NCBI GenBank assembly: GCA_946183715.1 | Contig: CAMHDB010000098.1 | Coordinates: forward strand, 1 to 6,962 | Direction: 5' to 3' | Source of the DNA: an uncultured Oscillibacter sp. | GTDB taxonomy: Bacteria; Bacillota; Clostridia; Oscillospirales; Oscillospiraceae | DNA length: 6,962 bases | Shown here: positions 5,897 through 6,962 of the stretch, one piece after another | Position numbering within the stretch: position 1 is the first letter of the stretch | Layout: each line of letters starts with the position of its first letter | Translations under genes and position numbers: made by a program | The notes under the pieces: generated by a model | Seen by the model: the letters and a program-made list of their open reading frames with translations, nothing else | The model's database searches: none | What the model was told of the DNA's origin: nothing

Positions 5897-6712
5897 ATGA
5901 TACATTTTCCCAGTAAGGAGCGCTACGGCTGGGACGACCTGCTGGAAATCGTGCGCGACTTGCGCTCGCCGGAGGGCTGTCCGTGGGACAAGGCGCAAAC
6001 TCACGCGTCTATCCGGCGGAACTTCTTGGAAGAGACCTACGAGGCGCTCGACGCCATCGACCGCGACGACGCCGACGATATGCGCGAGGAACTCGGCGAC
6101 GTACTGCTACAAGTCGCGTTTCACGCGCGCATGGAGGAAGAGCGGGGGCGTTTCGACATGTCGGATATCGTCGACGCGCTGACGCGGAAACTGCTCTACC
6201 GCCACCCGCACGTCTTCGAGGACGCGTCGGCGGAGGACGGCGAACAGGCCCTCGCGAATTGGGAAGAGCGCAAGCGCGCCGAAAAGGGGTTCGCGCGGGC
6301 GTCGGACGCCATAGAGGCCGTGCCGCACACGCTCCCGGCGCTGTGGCGCGCGGAGAAGATTCAGAAGAAGGCGGCGAAAGCCGGCTTTGAGTGGGGCGAC
6401 GTGTCCCACGCGCTGGAAAAGCTGGAGGAGGAAGTCCGGGAACTGCGCGAGGCGTTGGAGGCGGGCGGCGCGCCCGGCGTCCGGGAGGAGGCCGGGGACG
6501 TACTGTTTATCACGGTCAGCATTCTGCGTATGTGCGGAATCGACCCGGAGGACGCGTTGCACCGTACCTGCGACAAATTCGAGCGCCGTTTCCGGGGCGT
6601 GGAGGACGGCGCGGACAGGCCCCTTTCGGAGTACACGGAGGCGGGTTTAGTCGCGCTCTGGAAACAAGCAAAAGAAACAGAACATCACACACAGGAGGAT
6701 TCCCAATCATGA
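5897..6712 (+). CDS. mazG: Nucleoside triphosphate pyrophosphohydrolase MazG
   Basis: MazG hydrolyses NTPs and dNTPs to the monophosphate plus pyrophosphate. It is thought to clean up aberrant nucleotides, and in E. coli it has been linked to lowering (p)ppGpp. The 271-residue protein has the two tandem MazG domains of the E. coli-type enzyme. Domain 1 carries LRSPEGCPWDKAQTH at 22-36 and the metal-binding acidic set Glu45, Glu46, Glu49, Glu65 and Asp68. Domain 2 repeats it with Glu178, Glu179, Glu182, Glu198 and Asp201. KFERRF at the end of domain 2 is also typical. Unlike B. subtilis YabN, it has no fused N-terminal tetrapyrrole-methylase-like domain. ATG at 5897 is preceded by AAAGGGGA (about 5883-5890). 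The stop overlaps the hup start (ATGA). All key acidic residues are present in both domains. Confidence 0.96.
   Translation: MIHFPSKERYGWDDLLEIVRDLRSPEGCPWDKAQTHASIRRNFLEETYEALDAIDRDDADDMREELGDVLLQVAFHARMEEERGRFDMSDIVDALTRKLLYRHPHVFEDASAEDGEQALANWEERKRAEKGFARASDAIEAVPHTLPALWRAEKIQKKAAKAGFEWGDVSHALEKLEEEVRELREALEAGGAPGVREEAGDVLFITVSILRMCGIDPEDALHRTCDKFERRFRGVEDGADRPLSEYTEAGLVALWKQAKETEHHTQEDSQS
6693..6698 (+). promoter_or_regulatory. Strong ribosome binding site AGGAGG before hup
   Basis: AGGAGG ends ten bases before the ATG at 6709 and lies within the last codons of mazG. Its surroundings (ACAGGAGGATT, then ATGAAC at the start) closely match the leader at 3712-3733. HU is normally abundant, which fits a consensus site. 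Confidence 0.85.
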
Positions 6713-6962
6713 ACAAAAACGAATTAGTCAGCGCGGTGGCGGACAAGGCCGACCTCTCCAAGAAGGACGCCGACGCGGCGATTACGGCCTTTATTGACGT
6801 AGTCACACAGGCCCTGCGCGAGGGCGAACGGGTGCAACTCGTCGGATTCGGTACGTTTGAGGTACGCAAGCGCGCGGCGCGTGTCGCGAACAATCCCCAG
6901 ACCAAGGAGCCCATGCAGATTGGGCCGTCGGTGGTTCCGGTGTTCAAGGCGGGCAAGATTCT
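6709..6962 (+). CDS. hup: HU family DNA-binding protein, 3' end cut by window
   Basis: HU is a small homodimeric nucleoid protein that bends DNA. The visible 84 residues are nearly the whole protein (family about 90). They begin MNKNELVSAVADKADLSKKDA, the classic helix pair, followed by VQLVGFGTFEVRKRAAR, the family signature leading into the DNA-binding arm. Pro63, the arm-tip proline that intercalates into DNA, is present in NNP (61-63), and the sequence returns to VFKAGK near the end. The arm departs from the usual RNPQTGEE...IPASKVP pattern: Ala60 and Asn61 replace Gly-Arg, and GPSVVP (72-77) replaces PASKVP. The start overlaps the mazG stop. HU following mazG and preceding an S4-domain gene (rqcP/yabO) is a common order in Clostridia, so rqcP, yabP, yabQ and divIC are the expected next genes. 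Confidence 0.96.
   Translation, partial: MNKNELVSAVADKADLSKKDADAAITAFIDVVTQALREGERVQLVGFGTFEVRKRAARVANNPQTKEPMQIGPSVVPVFKAGKI

Noticed and set aside
1..6962. A new defence, mobile or biosynthetic system
   Set aside because: Apart from the small zinc-ribbon protein, every gene belongs to a known housekeeping family in a plausible order. There are no integrases, transposases, toxin-antitoxin pairs, CRISPR repeats or biosynthetic enzymes in the window.

Overview
The window reads as a chromosomal housekeeping segment from a high-GC member of the Clostridia (Firmicutes), plausibly a gut Oscillospiraceae-like anaerobe. This rests on the gene set (Rel, Dtd, HemZ, a SpoVB-type transporter, MazG, HU), on AGGAGG-type ribosome binding sites, on oxygen-independent radical-SAM chemistry, and on gene orders typical of spore-forming Firmicutes. 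GC is high throughout (about 60% or more by eye). All genes are on the plus strand, packed tightly, and share one codon style. I see no mobile element, phage gene, tRNA, rRNA or CRISPR array.

Block 1 (1-4129) starts inside rel, the bifunctional (p)ppGpp synthetase/hydrolase; only its C-terminal regulatory half is present. It continues with dtd (D-aminoacyl-tRNA deacylase), a glyoxalase-II-like metallo-beta-lactamase-fold hydrolase, hemZ (radical SAM, coproporphyrinogen dehydrogenase family) and a 133-residue coiled-coil/zinc-ribbon protein of unknown function. From dtd onward each stop overlaps the next start as ATGA, so these four genes are probably translationally coupled.

A 126-base gap (4130-4255) holds two 21-base direct repeats exactly 60 bases apart. 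Each has a GC-only palindrome followed by a GGAAAGG ribosome-binding-site-like sequence. The second copy supplies the ribosome binding site of the next gene.

Block 2 (4256-6962) is a SpoVB/YabM/MurJ-type membrane transporter, mazG (nucleoside triphosphate pyrophosphohydrolase) and hup (HU, cut by the window end). It resembles the yabM-yabN region of Bacillus subtilis, where rqcP, yabP, yabQ and divIC follow.

No new multi-gene system is visible. The strongest unexplained signal is compositional. By hand scan, GATC never occurs in 6,962 bases, while GTAC, with the same base composition, occurs about 30 times. That is what lasting avoidance of a GATC-cutting restriction enzyme would leave behind, and it visibly constrains codon pairs. 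Secondary points are the paired palindromic repeats, the uncharacterised zinc-ribbon gene, and substitutions in the HU DNA-binding arm.
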